From NCBI RefSeq assembly GCF_030812775.1, contig NZ_JAUSTI010000001.1, positions 124,001-188,000 of the forward strand: 64,000 nucleotides of DNA, written 5' to 3'. The stretch is from Paenibacillus tundrae (GTDB taxonomy: Bacteria > Bacillota > Bacilli > Paenibacillales > Paenibacillaceae). The notes beneath the pieces were generated by a model, which worked only from the letters and a program-made list of their open reading frames with translations, was not told where the DNA came from and ran no database searches. Each line of letters opens with the position of its first letter. The stretch's first letter is position 1. A program made the position numbers and the translations under genes. Positions 31,832-41,172 of this stretch are shown one piece after another.

Positions 31832-34087
31832 ATCGCGCCAAAATTAACGTTAAACTTACGGCCGCCTGTAGATGACGGAGCCGCCGAACGGGTGGCCGAC
31901 GCGACTAAACGGAAGAAGGCGGTGCAGGAAACGATAGAGGACGCGTGGGTACGCATACTTGCGATGAAGAATAGCGATTCGGATACCGAAAAGTTGCTTG
32001 CGGTTAAGGACGCCATGGAGACGGGTGTAACAGGCAGACATCCGTCCGGCGTCGGCAAGCGGTTCAGCAAAGCGGAAGCTCTCCGCATCTACAACGATCT
32101 GCGTGTAATGTTACGGGAAAAGACGTTACGCGAAATGGTCGAGAAGACTCCGCGCAATTATTTCCTCATCACTAACGAGAAGCTGTTGGCGCGGCTAATC
32201 GAAAGGTTAGGTGAGCAGACAGAAGTAGCTGTCGATACGGAGACAACAGGCGTAGATGTTTATACGGATGTGATCGTCGGCATATCGCTAACGTTGCCGT
32301 CCGTAAGTATTCCGCCACTAGCCGAAAAAGGAATTCACGTATATATTCCGGTGCAGCACGATGAGGGCGAGCAACTTTCGCGTGATTACGTATTGTCCGA
32401 ATTGCGCGGATTCCTGTACGACGAAGGTATCGGCAAGGTTCTCCATAACGCAATATTCGATATTGCGATGTTCCGACGTCACGACTACGATCTGCGCGGA
32501 GTTACTTGGGATACGATGGTCGCGATGCACTTACTCAACGAAAACGAACCGTCATTCCGATTGAAAGACCTCGCGCCAAAATATCTCGGAGTTGAATCGG
32601 ATACATTCGCGGAATTATTCGGAAAGACACCGTTCAACGAGATCACGCTCGACATTGCGTTGGTATATGCGGGCAAGGATACTGATTTAACCTGGCAGTT
32701 ATACCAGTTCCAGTACGTCCACTTTACGCAGATGCCGACGGTTCTCGAATACTTCCGCACGGTCGAAGTTCCGTTGCTGTACGTAATCGTTGAGATGGAA
32801 GCGAATGGTTATATTCTCGATTTGGACTTCGCGAAAGAGTACGGTGAGCAATTAGCCACGCGTGCAAAAGAGCTTCACGCCAAGCTCATCGGAGTCCTAT
32901 CGAAACATCACGAAGGAGACGCGGAACTTAACCTTAACTCTGGTCCGCAAATGAAGGCCGCGCTGTCTAAAGAGATCGGTAAGGAACTTCCGAACATGGA
33001 CGCGAAGAAGACGCTTAAGCCGATGGCGCGTGATTTCGAAGTTATCGCGGATCTCCTGGAGTACCGGAAGATAACGAAGCTCAGCGGAACGTACATTGAC
33101 GCGCTTCCAACGAAACAGAATCCGACGACTAAACGCTGGCACTCACGCTTCAATCCGATCGGCACCGTTACAGGACGTTTCAGTTCCGGTAAGGACGAAG
33201 AGGCTGCGGATTCCAATCAATTCAATGTTCAAAACCAGCCGGAGGATGCGCGTAAAATGTTCGTAGCTCCTCCGGGTAAGGTACTCGTCTCCGCGGACTT
33301 TAAGGCGCAAGAGATTCGGTGTACGGCGTATTTATCCGGCGAGCCCGTTTTAATCGAAGCATTCGAAAAGGGAATCGATCCGTATGCAAACATGGCGAGC
33401 ATGTATTACAAGCGCCCGTACCACGAAGTCAATAAGTTGCCGAGCGGAGAGGATACGCCTGAACGTAAGGCGATGAAGGTCGTATGGCTCGCGACGTTAT
33501 ACGGAATGAGCGACTTTTCACTCGCGGATATGCTCGGCCTAAAGAAACCGGAAGCGACTGCGTTTAAAGAAGAGTTGTTCGCCGGTATGCCGAAGCTTAG
33601 CGCGTGGCTCAAGGAGAACGAAGAACACGTCGCCAAGTACGGATTTGTGTGGGCGGATAAGCAGCAACGTAAACGGCGCTTACCTGACGGAAAGCTCAAA
33701 CGCAAGGAAATCCCGTTCGGCAAATGGAACGATCCGCGCTACGAAGAGAACCGCAAGCACAACGCTAAGATTAACCGCGCGATGCGACAGGGAACGAATG
33801 CACGCGTACAAGGAAGCTCCGCGATCCAAACGAAGGTCACGATGATTCGAGCGCATGAGGAGTGTAAGAAGCGCGAAGGTTGGGCGCTTTGGGGAACGAT
33901 CCATGACGAGCTCGTATTCGAGATTCCAGAAGACTTTACGCGTGAAGACATCGCGGTAATCGAACGAATCATGACGCAGTCTTACGCGTGGGGAACGGTA
34001 GCTAACGGAACGGATATTGCGATTATGAAACGTTGGGGCAAAGGGATGACGCCGGAAGACTGGTTCAAACAAAAGGAGGCTGCGTAA
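31832..34087 (+). CDS. polA: DNA polymerase I, family A, with 3'-5' exonuclease
   Basis: 751 residues from an ATC start. Exonuclease motifs: VAVDTETTG, HNAIFDIAMF, YAGKDTDLTW. Polymerase motif A is SADFKAQEIR (host usually DYSQIELR), motif B lies in RKAMKVVWLATLYG and motif C is HDELVFE. No 5' nuclease domain, as in T7-type phage polymerases. AAAGGAGTG sits 9 nt before ATC 31832 (ATT 31829 is also in frame); the first normal start, GTG 31892, lacks a good ribosome-binding site. It should be the main phage replicase. Confidence 0.9.
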   Translation: MAPKLTLNLRPPVDDGAAERVADATKRKKAVQETIEDAWVRILAMKNSDSDTEKLLAVKDAMETGVTGRHPSGVGKRFSKAEALRIYNDLRVMLREKTLREMVEKTPRNYFLITNEKLLARLIERLGEQTEVAVDTETTGVDVYTDVIVGISLTLPSVSIPPLAEKGIHVYIPVQHDEGEQLSRDYVLSELRGFLYDEGIGKVLHNAIFDIAMFRRHDYDLRGVTWDTMVAMHLLNENEPSFRLKDLAPKYLGVESDTFAELFGKTPFNEITLDIALVYAGKDTDLTWQLYQFQYVHFTQMPTVLEYFRTVEVPLLYVIVEMEANGYILDLDFAKEYGEQLATRAKELHAKLIGVLSKHHEGDAELNLNSGPQMKAALSKEIGKELPNMDAKKTLKPMARDFEVIADLLEYRKITKLSGTYIDALPTKQNPTTKRWHSRFNPIGTVTGRFSSGKDEEAADSNQFNVQNQPEDARKMFVAPPGKVLVSADFKAQEIRCTAYLSGEPVLIEAFEKGIDPYANMASMYYKRPYHEVNKLPSGEDTPERKAMKVVWLATLYGMSDFSLADMLGLKKPEATAFKEELFAGMPKLSAWLKENEEHVAKYGFVWADKQQRKRRLPDGKLKRKEIPFGKWNDPRYEENRKHNAKINRAMRQGTNARVQGSSAIQTKVTMIRAHEECKKREGWALWGTIHDELVFEIPEDFTREDIAVIERIMTQSYAWGTVANGTDIAIMKRWGKGMTPEDWFKQKEAA

Positions 34088-34435
34088 ATGGAGAACGTTA
34101 TTGAGATGCTACGCAAATTAATCGGAGAAGGATATGAAGGGGAAGCGTGGGATGAGACGCATGAAAGCGTAGATAACGTCCTTGATGATTACAAACCAGA
34201 AGGCTACGCGGTCGAAAACGTGGACTCTACGTTTGAAGATGGCGGCCGCTGGACGAATTACAAGACGGACGTATATAAGGTTATGCAAGATGACGGCAAG
34301 GTCGCGTATTTCCAAATCGGCCGCGAGGTTCCCGCAACTGAGATGCAGGACGGTATGGACTTCTCCGTAACCATTGACGAAGTTGCGCCGAAGGAAGTCG
34401 TTAGAATCGAATACGTCTACGGAAGGAGCGCGTGA
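34088..34435 (+). CDS. Acidic hypothetical protein, 115 aa
   Basis: Follows the polymerase stop directly (TAA-ATG). MENVIEMLRKLIGEGYEGEA, then GGRWTNYKTDVYKV and a beta-rich C-terminus. No family known. AAGGAGG precedes the ATG; its tight position suggests a polymerase-associated job. Confidence 0.6.
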   Translation: MENVIEMLRKLIGEGYEGEAWDETHESVDNVLDDYKPEGYAVENVDSTFEDGGRWTNYKTDVYKVMQDDGKVAYFQIGREVPATEMQDGMDFSVTIDEVAPKEVVRIEYVYGRSA

Positions 34436-34437
34436 GT

Positions 34438-35064
34438 ATGAACGAAATCGTAACCGTTATTGACATCGAAACAACCGGACTCAATCCGCTCACCGATCAC
34501 ATTACGGAAATCGCCGCCATCCGTGCGGAAGTTGGGCCGGGCGGTTATATCCGTGAGATTGGGCGCTTCCAGACGTACGTTGCGTTGCCGGACGGCGTTG
34601 AGGTTCCGAAGTTTATCACGAAACTTACCGGAATTAAGACGGAGGATTTACGCGGTGCGCCGCATCCCGTAAGCGCGTTGATCTCGTTTGATTGGTTCGT
34701 TGGGTCTAGTACGGTTGTTGCGCAGAATGCTCCGTTTGACCTTTCGTTCTTGGACCGGCCTGAGATCGACTTTGAGGCGGAAAGTTTCGCCTGCACTCGC
34801 GCCATGTCCCGCTTAATCGATCCGAATGAGAACGCAAGCCTCGCGCCGACATGTGAGCGTTACGGAATCACGCTTAACGGACATCACCGCGCAATGAATG
34901 ACGTGGAGGCTACGCTGCAGCTTTACGCCGTGCTCCGAGAGAAGGCGGAAGTTAACGGAATCACATACCGCAACGTCGTCGTTGATAGCGCGGAACGGCC
35001 GCTGACTTATACGCCGCCTGGCGCGATTGTGCGGACGATTACAAAAACTAAGGAGGCGGTTTAA
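34438..35064 (+). CDS. DnaQ-like DEDDh 3'-5' exonuclease
   Basis: 208 residues: VIDIETTGLNP (Asp, Glu), AQNAPFDLSFL (Asp) and HRAMNDVEATLQL (His, Asp) form the complete DEDDh set. Comparable to the epsilon proofreading subunit or a phage exonuclease. AAGGAG is 9 nt before ATG 34438; GTG 34432 is an alternative. Together with the polymerase's own exonuclease the phage carries two proofreading-type activities. Confidence 0.85.
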   Translation: MNEIVTVIDIETTGLNPLTDHITEIAAIRAEVGPGGYIREIGRFQTYVALPDGVEVPKFITKLTGIKTEDLRGAPHPVSALISFDWFVGSSTVVAQNAPFDLSFLDRPEIDFEAESFACTRAMSRLIDPNENASLAPTCERYGITLNGHHRAMNDVEATLQLYAVLREKAEVNGITYRNVVVDSAERPLTYTPPGAIVRTITKTKEAV

Positions 35065-36105
35065 ATTACGGATAACCAACTAATCGCAAATAGGATCGCG
35101 GAGCAATTTACGAAAGAGCTTAACGCATGGCATTCCGCGCCAGAAGTGTACGACGACGCTCTCGACGCGCAGATTCACAAGCTTTACGCGGATATCCTCA
35201 CGGACAAATCACGCAAAGTATGGCCACCGCGAGGCATTCCGTACTTCTCGCCAAGCTCCGCAAACTCCGACGCACGCGGCCTTTACGAAAAGATGCGCGG
35301 CGCTAAGCGTGAGTCCTCCGATCGGCCTGCGCATCAAGGTCGCTGGGTACGGATAGGAACGGCGATTGGCGATGTCATTCAGCGCGATATTCTATTCGCG
35401 GAGAAACATTACGCACGACAATACGGAGAGAATCCGCGCTTCTCCTTCGACCGTAACGAACGCGGCGAGCCGGTATTCGAGGACTTCGCTAAACGCGGCC
35501 ACATCGTTAATCATAACGGTCAAACATTCGCGCTTTATGGTACCTGTGACGGAATCATGCGCGTTTATGTACCGGAGCTTGGCCGTGAAATTCGCGTCGG
35601 CCTCGAAATCAAATCGAAGCAAGGTACGTATTCCGCAACATCCGGTTACTCTACGCGGAACGGCGCTAAGGAGGATCACGTTAAACAATGCGTCTGCTAT
35701 TCGATCATGTATGACGTCGACTATTACGTAATCCTCTACGTTAACGCGAGTAAGAAGGCGTGGGCGATGCCTGACGCGGATATCGAGAAGTATCCGGACA
35801 TTGCGGCGTTCGGCCTGCATATTACGGATGCGATGCGCGGTGAGATCCTGGACGACTTCGCGGAGATTATCGAAAATGCAGCGGAAGGGAACGCACCTCT
35901 TCCGGATCTCGATAAGTGGACATTCAACGACTTCAAACGGACAATCGCGCTATCTCTGACGGAGGGTGAGTTGGAACTGTTGCAACGCAAGGTTAGCGCA
36001 TTGATGCGGTCAAGTCTGCCGGACTGGAAGAAGCGTGGACCTGCGGAGGCGTTAGCGGATATTGAACGGATTAGGGCGGAAGAAGACGCGAAGGAGGCTG
36101 CGTAA
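35065..36105 (+). CDS. Cas4/RecB-like PD-(D/E)XK exonuclease, ATT start
   Basis: 346 residues from ATT 35065; AAGGAGG lies 8 nt before it and the first normal start, GTG 35146, has none. Catalytic core: YGTCDGIMRVYV (Asp), VGLEIKSKQG (Glu-x-Lys) and HVKQCVCYSIM (Gln-Tyr region), as in YqaJ/RecB-type phage nucleases that process ends for recombination. Neighbour of the RuvC-like resolvase, so likely part of the recombination set. Confidence 0.8.
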   Translation: MTDNQLIANRIAEQFTKELNAWHSAPEVYDDALDAQIHKLYADILTDKSRKVWPPRGIPYFSPSSANSDARGLYEKMRGAKRESSDRPAHQGRWVRIGTAIGDVIQRDILFAEKHYARQYGENPRFSFDRNERGEPVFEDFAKRGHIVNHNGQTFALYGTCDGIMRVYVPELGREIRVGLEIKSKQGTYSATSGYSTRNGAKEDHVKQCVCYSIMYDVDYYVILYVNASKKAWAMPDADIEKYPDIAAFGLHITDAMRGEILDDFAEIIENAAEGNAPLPDLDKWTFNDFKRTIALSLTEGELELLQRKVSALMRSSLPDWKKRGPAEALADIERIRAEEDAKEAA

Positions 36106-36107
36106 TT

Positions 36108-36482
36108 ATGAGCGGAATTTACCTAGAAGATTGGGATAGCGCGGACAAAGTATATCGGGACTTTGACGTACAGGAACCGGAAGGTATTGAAATCCTCCTC
36201 GCATGTTATACGTACGTTTGGTATGAAGGAAGTGCGTTTGTCCTCTACCGCGATAATAAGGACGGAAAGCTCTACGAAGTTAACGGTGGACATTGTTCAT
36301 GTTACGGACTTGAGGGACAGTGGAGTCCGGAGGAAACTAACGTAGAGGTTTTACGTCACCGCATCGAAAAGGGACGCCTCGGCCAAGGATATGACGGAGA
36401 AGGACGTTTCGTTGACGAACTCACCGCGGTGCTTGACGCGATAGGAGGTGACGGAAATAGCGAAATCAAAAGCGCAGCCTAA
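36108..36482 (+). CDS. Hypothetical protein, 124 aa
   Basis: Contains YVWYEGSAFVLYRDNKDGK and GGHCSCYGLEGQWSPEE, the Cys-rich turn found in a widespread small phage family of unknown function. Acidic. Overlaps the RuvC-like gene by 26 bp. Confidence 0.65.
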   Translation: MSGIYLEDWDSADKVYRDFDVQEPEGIEILLACYTYVWYEGSAFVLYRDNKDGKLYEVNGGHCSCYGLEGQWSPEETNVEVLRHRIEKGRLGQGYDGEGRFVDELTAVLDAIGGDGNSEIKSAA

Positions 36483-36999
36483 ACGGTATCTCGGTCTCGA
36501 CTTGTCGTTATCACCCGGCCTCGCGGTCATTGACGTTAAAGAACGCATACCAACGCTTGTATACGCAGGGTCAGTCGCAACGGATACGGATATCAACGAC
36601 GCAACGCGCTCAGTCGTAGTCGAATCGTTCATCGCGCACCAAGTTTACGCACATCGACCGTTCGACGTTATACTGCGCGAGGACTTTACGGCTGGCCGAA
36701 ATAAACGCGCTACTCAAACGATATTTAACGCATGGGCGGCGGCTGATCGCGCCCTTCATTCGTTTGGTTATGTAGTCCACGAAGTCAAGCCGGTCCTTGC
36801 GCCAACTACCGTTAAGAAGCTCGTAGCGGGCAACGGTAAAGCGGAGAAGAAAGATGTCGCGGAGGGCGTGCGGAAATACCTACGCCTTCCATCCGATTAC
36901 AAGTTCGCGGCCGGTTACGATGACAGCGATGCGTGTGCGGTAATTCTGGCGTACTTGATACGTGAAAATCTAATCGATACGGAGGCAGATGCGGCATGA
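36457..36999 (+). CDS. RuvC-like Holliday junction resolvase, ATA start
   Basis: 180 residues. GLDLSLSPGLAV (first Asp), ILREDFTAGRN (Glu), a basic helix VKKLVAGNGKAEKKDV and GYDDSDACAVILAY (C-terminal Asp pair) fit the RuvC/RNase H fold. AGGAGG sits 8 nt before ATA 36457; GTG 36448 overlaps that ribosome-binding site, so I take ATA. It would resolve branched replication or recombination intermediates before packaging. Confidence 0.8.
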   Translation: MAKSKAQPKRYLGLDLSLSPGLAVIDVKERIPTLVYAGSVATDTDINDATRSVVVESFIAHQVYAHRPFDVILREDFTAGRNKRATQTIFNAWAAADRALHSFGYVVHEVKPVLAPTTVKKLVAGNGKAEKKDVAEGVRKYLRLPSDYKFAAGYDDSDACAVILAYLIRENLIDTEADAA

Positions 37000-37214
37000 G
37001 TAAACAAAACAACGGCAGCGTAAATAACAACGGTGGGATCGGAATATTCGGACTTCTTGGATTAGTATTCGTAACGCTAAAACTGACGGGAGTAATCACG
37101 TGGTCCTGGTGGTGGGTGACGTTGCCTTTCTGGGGCGGGATTGCGCTCCTCCTTTCAATTGTCGCAGTCATAGCACTAGTCGCCATTGTATCTGACGCGG
37201 TCTCTCGCAAATGA
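36996..37214 (+). CDS. Two-helix membrane protein, 72 aa
   Basis: Asn/Gly-rich cytoplasmic start (MSKQNNGSVNNNGG), hydrophobic segments at about 15-34 and 42-68 with a WSWWW motif between. ATGA overlap with the resolvase gene. Unknown function. Confidence 0.6.
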   Translation: MSKQNNGSVNNNGGIGIFGLLGLVFVTLKLTGVITWSWWWVTLPFWGGIALLLSIVAVIALVAIVSDAVSRK

Positions 37215-37258
37215 TGAGGTGTTAGATGTGACCAACATTAACCGAGGAGGCTGCAAAC

Positions 37259-37522
37259 ATGAAAACGGACATTCTTACGGTTGTTGATACGGGTTATGAC
37301 GCAAGTACCGGATTCTACGTTAACGGAAGGTTGGAGCAAGACGTTCATTGCAACGATGAACACGAAATTCCGGATAGGCTCTACGAATTAATGACGGAAT
37401 ACAACTTCGCGAAAGTTGAACGTAAACGATTAACGGACGCAGCGTACGAAACTTATTGCGAAGACCGAAATTACCTACACCCGCCGCGTCTTGATGCGTA
37501 TACGGACGAAGACTTCGAATGA
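37259..37522 (+). CDS. Hypothetical protein, 87 aa
   Basis: MKTDILTVVDTGYDASTGFY, acidic and soluble, C-terminus DAYTDEDFE. GAGGAGG lies 7 nt before the ATG. Overlaps the next gene by ATGA. Not recognised. Confidence 0.6.
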   Translation: MKTDILTVVDTGYDASTGFYVNGRLEQDVHCNDEHEIPDRLYELMTEYNFAKVERKRLTDAAYETYCEDRNYLHPPRLDAYTDEDFE

Positions 37523-37707
37523 GCAGCGAACTTTCCGCACGCCTCGCCGCTCACCAACGCCAGGAAATCGCGGCCCTCGAACGGTCCGTCATGGTCTACC
37601 GAGGGCTTGCGGATAAATATGAACGGAGATTATACGACGCTAAACAACGAATATACGAAACGGAGATGAATGCGCATAATGACACCGCAAACAGTAACGA
37701 AGCCTAA
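37519..37707 (+). CDS. Coiled-coil hypothetical protein, 62 aa
   Basis: Almost entirely helical and charged (HQRQEIAALERSVMVYRGL). Its end overlaps the start of the ribonucleotide reductase gene by 38 bp, so its translation is coupled to it. Confidence 0.55.
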   Translation: MSSELSARLAAHQRQEIAALERSVMVYRGLADKYERRLYDAKQRIYETEMNAHNDTANSNEA

Positions 37708-39961
37708 TAACCGTACCTTGACGTTTGATCCAGCGCGCCTATCTACGTATGCCGACCGTATCCTTGCCGGACTTAACGGCGTAGACAAAACGGTTCTCTT
37801 ACGCGGAGTAACAGGCAAGCTCCGCCAGTCAACGGTTTCCGGTGAGGACGTGAGCCAGGCGTTCATTATGAGTGCGCTGGAACTCGTAACGAAAGAGGAG
37901 CCGGAATGGAAATACGCAGCGGCTCGCGGATTGCTTACGTCATTGTACAAGAAGGCCGCGTATAATCGCCGGTATAAAGCGTACGTCGATCGCCCGTATG
38001 GCGCATTTTATCCGTTAGTTACCGATATGGTGGCGCGTGGACTTTACCGAGCGGAGCTAACGGAAGCATATACGCGTGAGCAAATCGAAGAGCTCGGCGC
38101 AGAGATCGATCCGACGCGCGATTTACTATTCGATTACATCGGGTTGCTTACGCTGCAGGAACGTTATCTTACGCACGATTTCGATGGACGCGTAATGGAG
38201 CTTCCGCAAGAGCGCTATATGATTATCGCGATGTTCCTAATGCATCAAGAGCCCGCCGACAAGCGCGTTGAACTAGCGAAAGAGGCGTACTGGGCGATGT
38301 CTAATCTGTATATGACGGCGGCGACTCCTACGCTATCAAACGCGGGCAAGGCGACAGGCGGACAGTTATCGTCATGCTTCATTGATACCGTTGACGATTC
38401 GCTCGAAGGAATCTTCGATTCTAATACGGACGTGGCGCGCTTATCGAAAATGGGCGGCGGAATCGGCGTATACCTCGGAAAGGTTCGCGCAAGAGGATCG
38501 GATATTCGCGGTCATAAGAATACGTCAAGCGGCGTCGTTCCGTGGATTCGTCAGCTTAATAATACGGCGGTCAGCGTAGACCAACTCGGAACGCGTAAAG
38601 GCGCGATTGCCGTCTATCTCGACGTGTTCCACAAGGATATTCTCGCGTTCCTTGACCTTAAGCTGAATAACGGTGATGAGCGAATGCGTGCGCACGATAT
38701 CTTCCACGGCGTTTGTATTCCGGATTTATTTATGGAAACCGTTGAGGCGCGCGGAGACTGGTCGTTGTTCTGTCCGCACGAAGTCCGCAAGACATTCGGA
38801 TGGAGCCTCGAAGATTTCTACGATGAGGAGCGCGGTGCCGGTTCATTCCGCGATAAATACGCCGAAGCCGTTGCACATCCGTTATTGCCGCGGATTACCG
38901 TGCCCGCGATCGACATCATGAAACGCGTAATGAAATCGCAGTTAGAGACGGGAACTCCGTATATGTTCTACCGCGATACAGTTAACCGCGCGAATCCGAA
39001 TAGTCACCTCGGCATGGTTTACAGCTCGAACTTGTGTACGGAGATAATGCAGAACCAGTCGCCGACCGTAGTTGAGTCGGAAACACTCGTTACGAAGGAC
39101 GGGCAGACACGTATTGTGATTACGAAGATTCCGGGCGACTTCGTCGTATGCAACTTGAACTCGATTCACTTGGCGCGCGCCGTAATGGACGACATACTTG
39201 ACCGCCTAGTCCCGATTCAAGTCCGCATGTTAGATAACGTAATCGATATCAACAACATCGAGATTCTGCAGGCACAACATACGAATCAGACGTATCGCGC
39301 GGTCGGCCTCGGTACATTCGGACTCCACCACTTACTCGCGCTAAAAGGTATCCGTTGGGAATCGGACGAAGCTGTCGCTTATAATGACGCGTTATATGAA
39401 CGTATCAACTATCTCGCGGTCAAAGCCAGCGCAGACCTCGCGAAAGAGAAAGGCGCATATCCTGCGTTCGAGGGCTCCGATTGGCACAGCGGAGAGTACT
39501 TCGCCAAGCGCGGATATGTAGACGAAGAGTGGGCGGAATTAACGCTGCAGGTCGTACAGCACGGAATCCGCAACGGTTACTTATTCGCGATCGCTCCGAA
39601 TGGCTCAACGTCCATCATCGCAGGCTCTACCGCGAGCATCGATCCGTTATACGAGTTGTTATCGTACGAAGAGAAGACGACGTATAAAATTGCGAATCCG
39701 GCTCCGGATCTGTCCGACAAAACGATCTGGTACTATAAGACCGCATTTCTCGTAGATCAGCACGCGTCTATACGGATGGCGTCCGCACGTCAGCGTCACG
39801 TCGACCAAGGCCAATCGTTCAACCTTTACGTAACTCCGGATATTAAGGCGACCGCGTTCCTTGAGCTACATATGGACGCGTGGAGAAGCGGGCTAAAATC
39901 GACTTATTACGTCCGGAGCCGCGCGTTGACTATCGCTGAGTGTGAATCCTGCGCTTCTTAA
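37670..39961 (+). CDS. nrdA: Class I ribonucleotide reductase, large subunit
   Basis: 763 residues. An ATP-cone-like N-terminus (about 8-95), substrate site CysI in GGQLSSCFIDT, loop GGGIGVYLG, the catalytic NLCTEIMQNQSP (Asn-x-Cys-x-Glu) and a C-terminal redox pair in ECESCAS. It converts NDPs to dNDPs; the partner radical subunit follows. ATG 37670 and 37679 are both possible. Names nrdA and nrdE are both used for such phage enzymes. Its presence gives the phage control over dNTP supply. Confidence 0.9.
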   Translation: MRIMTPQTVTKPNNRTLTFDPARLSTYADRILAGLNGVDKTVLLRGVTGKLRQSTVSGEDVSQAFIMSALELVTKEEPEWKYAAARGLLTSLYKKAAYNRRYKAYVDRPYGAFYPLVTDMVARGLYRAELTEAYTREQIEELGAEIDPTRDLLFDYIGLLTLQERYLTHDFDGRVMELPQERYMIIAMFLMHQEPADKRVELAKEAYWAMSNLYMTAATPTLSNAGKATGGQLSSCFIDTVDDSLEGIFDSNTDVARLSKMGGGIGVYLGKVRARGSDIRGHKNTSSGVVPWIRQLNNTAVSVDQLGTRKGAIAVYLDVFHKDILAFLDLKLNNGDERMRAHDIFHGVCIPDLFMETVEARGDWSLFCPHEVRKTFGWSLEDFYDEERGAGSFRDKYAEAVAHPLLPRITVPAIDIMKRVMKSQLETGTPYMFYRDTVNRANPNSHLGMVYSSNLCTEIMQNQSPTVVESETLVTKDGQTRIVITKIPGDFVVCNLNSIHLARAVMDDILDRLVPIQVRMLDNVIDINNIEILQAQHTNQTYRAVGLGTFGLHHLLALKGIRWESDEAVAYNDALYERINYLAVKASADLAKEKGAYPAFEGSDWHSGEYFAKRGYVDEEWAELTLQVVQHGIRNGYLFAIAPNGSTSIIAGSTASIDPLYELLSYEEKTTYKIANPAPDLSDKTIWYYKTAFLVDQHASIRMASARQRHVDQGQSFNLYVTPDIKATAFLELHMDAWRSGLKSTYYVRSRALTIAECESCAS

Positions 39962-40011
39962 TTGAGGCGCTAGCTTTACGTTTAACATATACGAATGGGG
40001 AGCGTGATCAT

Positions 40012-41043
40012 TTGAAAATTCAACGTATCTTTGACACGGAAGCACCGAACAAGTCTACGCGCATTATCGAAGGCGAAAACTCCGGCATTCTTAACTGGAA
40101 CGATATCCGGATGCCGCATATGTATAAATTGTACAAAGTGCTGCTACTCAACCATTGGATCGCGGATGAAATTCCGATGAGTAAGGACGCACAGCAATTC
40201 GCGCAACTTGATCCGGAAGAACGGCGCACGTTTAAGATAAACATTTCGCTGCTCGCCGTTCTCGATTCGATGCAGACCGCGTTCGTAGGCGACGTAAAAC
40301 GCTACTTTACGGATAGCTCACTCGAAGCCATTTCCGCAATCATCGCGCAACAAGAAGTCGTCCATAACCAATCGTACTCGTACGTATTGTCATCGTTAGT
40401 CTCCGATCAGGAACAGCGCGAGATATTCGAATACTGGAAGCATGATCCGGTGCTACTCGAACGGAACACGTTTATTGCGGACATTTACCAGGAGTTCCGT
40501 GATAATCCGTCGCCGCAAACGTTCTTTAAAGCGATGGTTGCCGACCTCATCCTCGAAGGTATCTTCTTCTACAGTACATTCGCGTTCTTCTATAACCTGG
40601 CGCGCGACCAAAAGATGATAGCAACCTCACAGATGGTGTCATATATTCAGCGCGACGAGAACCAACACTGCTATTTCTTCGCGGAAGTGTTCAAGCAGCT
40701 TCTCGCAGATTTCCCGGAGCTCGATACGCAGGCTAACCGCGACTACGTATACGCAACGATCGACCGCGCCGTCGAACTCGAAACCAACTGGGCGCATTAT
40801 ACGCTGGCTAACGTGCGCGGCATCGACTTAGCGGAGTTATCCGAATATATTCGCCACATTGCGAATCGCCGCCTCCGTATGCTCGGATTTGGCAACGCGT
40901 ACGAAGGCGTTGACGTAAATTGCATGCCGTGGATTAAACCGTTCTCTGACGATGCGCTTAACGCAACGAAGACGGATTTCTTCGAGGGGAAATCGCGTAA
41001 CTACGGGAAGGTATCGGAAGATAACGGATTCGACGATCTATAA
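40012..41043 (+). CDS. nrdB: Class I ribonucleotide reductase, small subunit
   Basis: 343 residues. Metal ligands: Asp in LAVLDSMQTAF, Glu and His in QQEVVHNQSYSY, Glu in LILEGIFFY and Glu...His in RDENQHCYFF; a Tyr in the HNQSYSY helix is a candidate radical site. The C-terminal tail should dock into the large subunit. TTG start behind GGGGAGCG. Closed by a strong terminator. Confidence 0.9.
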   Translation: MKIQRIFDTEAPNKSTRIIEGENSGILNWNDIRMPHMYKLYKVLLLNHWIADEIPMSKDAQQFAQLDPEERRTFKINISLLAVLDSMQTAFVGDVKRYFTDSSLEAISAIIAQQEVVHNQSYSYVLSSLVSDQEQREIFEYWKHDPVLLERNTFIADIYQEFRDNPSPQTFFKAMVADLILEGIFFYSTFAFFYNLARDQKMIATSQMVSYIQRDENQHCYFFAEVFKQLLADFPELDTQANRDYVYATIDRAVELETNWAHYTLANVRGIDLAELSEYIRHIANRRLRMLGFGNAYEGVDVNCMPWIKPFSDDALNATKTDFFEGKSRNYGKVSEDNGFDDL

Positions 41044-41051
41044 GCGGTCAT

Positions 41052-41087
41052 TAACGGAGGGCCTTCGGGCTGCTCCGTTATTTTTTT
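41052..41087 (+). terminator. Terminator of the ribonucleotide reductase operon
   Basis: TAACGGAG/CTCCGTTA 8-bp stem with an inner GCC-TTCG-GGC hairpin, then seven T. Separates it from promoter copy 3. Confidence 0.92.
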
Positions 41088-41094
41088 ATCTGCG

Positions 41095-41136
41095 ATGTCC
41101 CAATCTGCGCAATTCGTGTCCTTATATATTATGTAA
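41095..41136 (+). promoter_or_regulatory. Prophage promoter element, copy 3 of 3
   Basis: ATGTCCCAAT, CTGCGCAA, TTCGTGTCCTTATATATTATG. Copies 1 and 3 agree even in most of the spacer. Ends about 37 bp before the ATG at 41173. Follows a terminator just as copy 1 does. Confidence 0.7.
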
Positions 41137-41172
41137 GGCCGCAAGACAACAAAACGAAACGGAGATGATACG

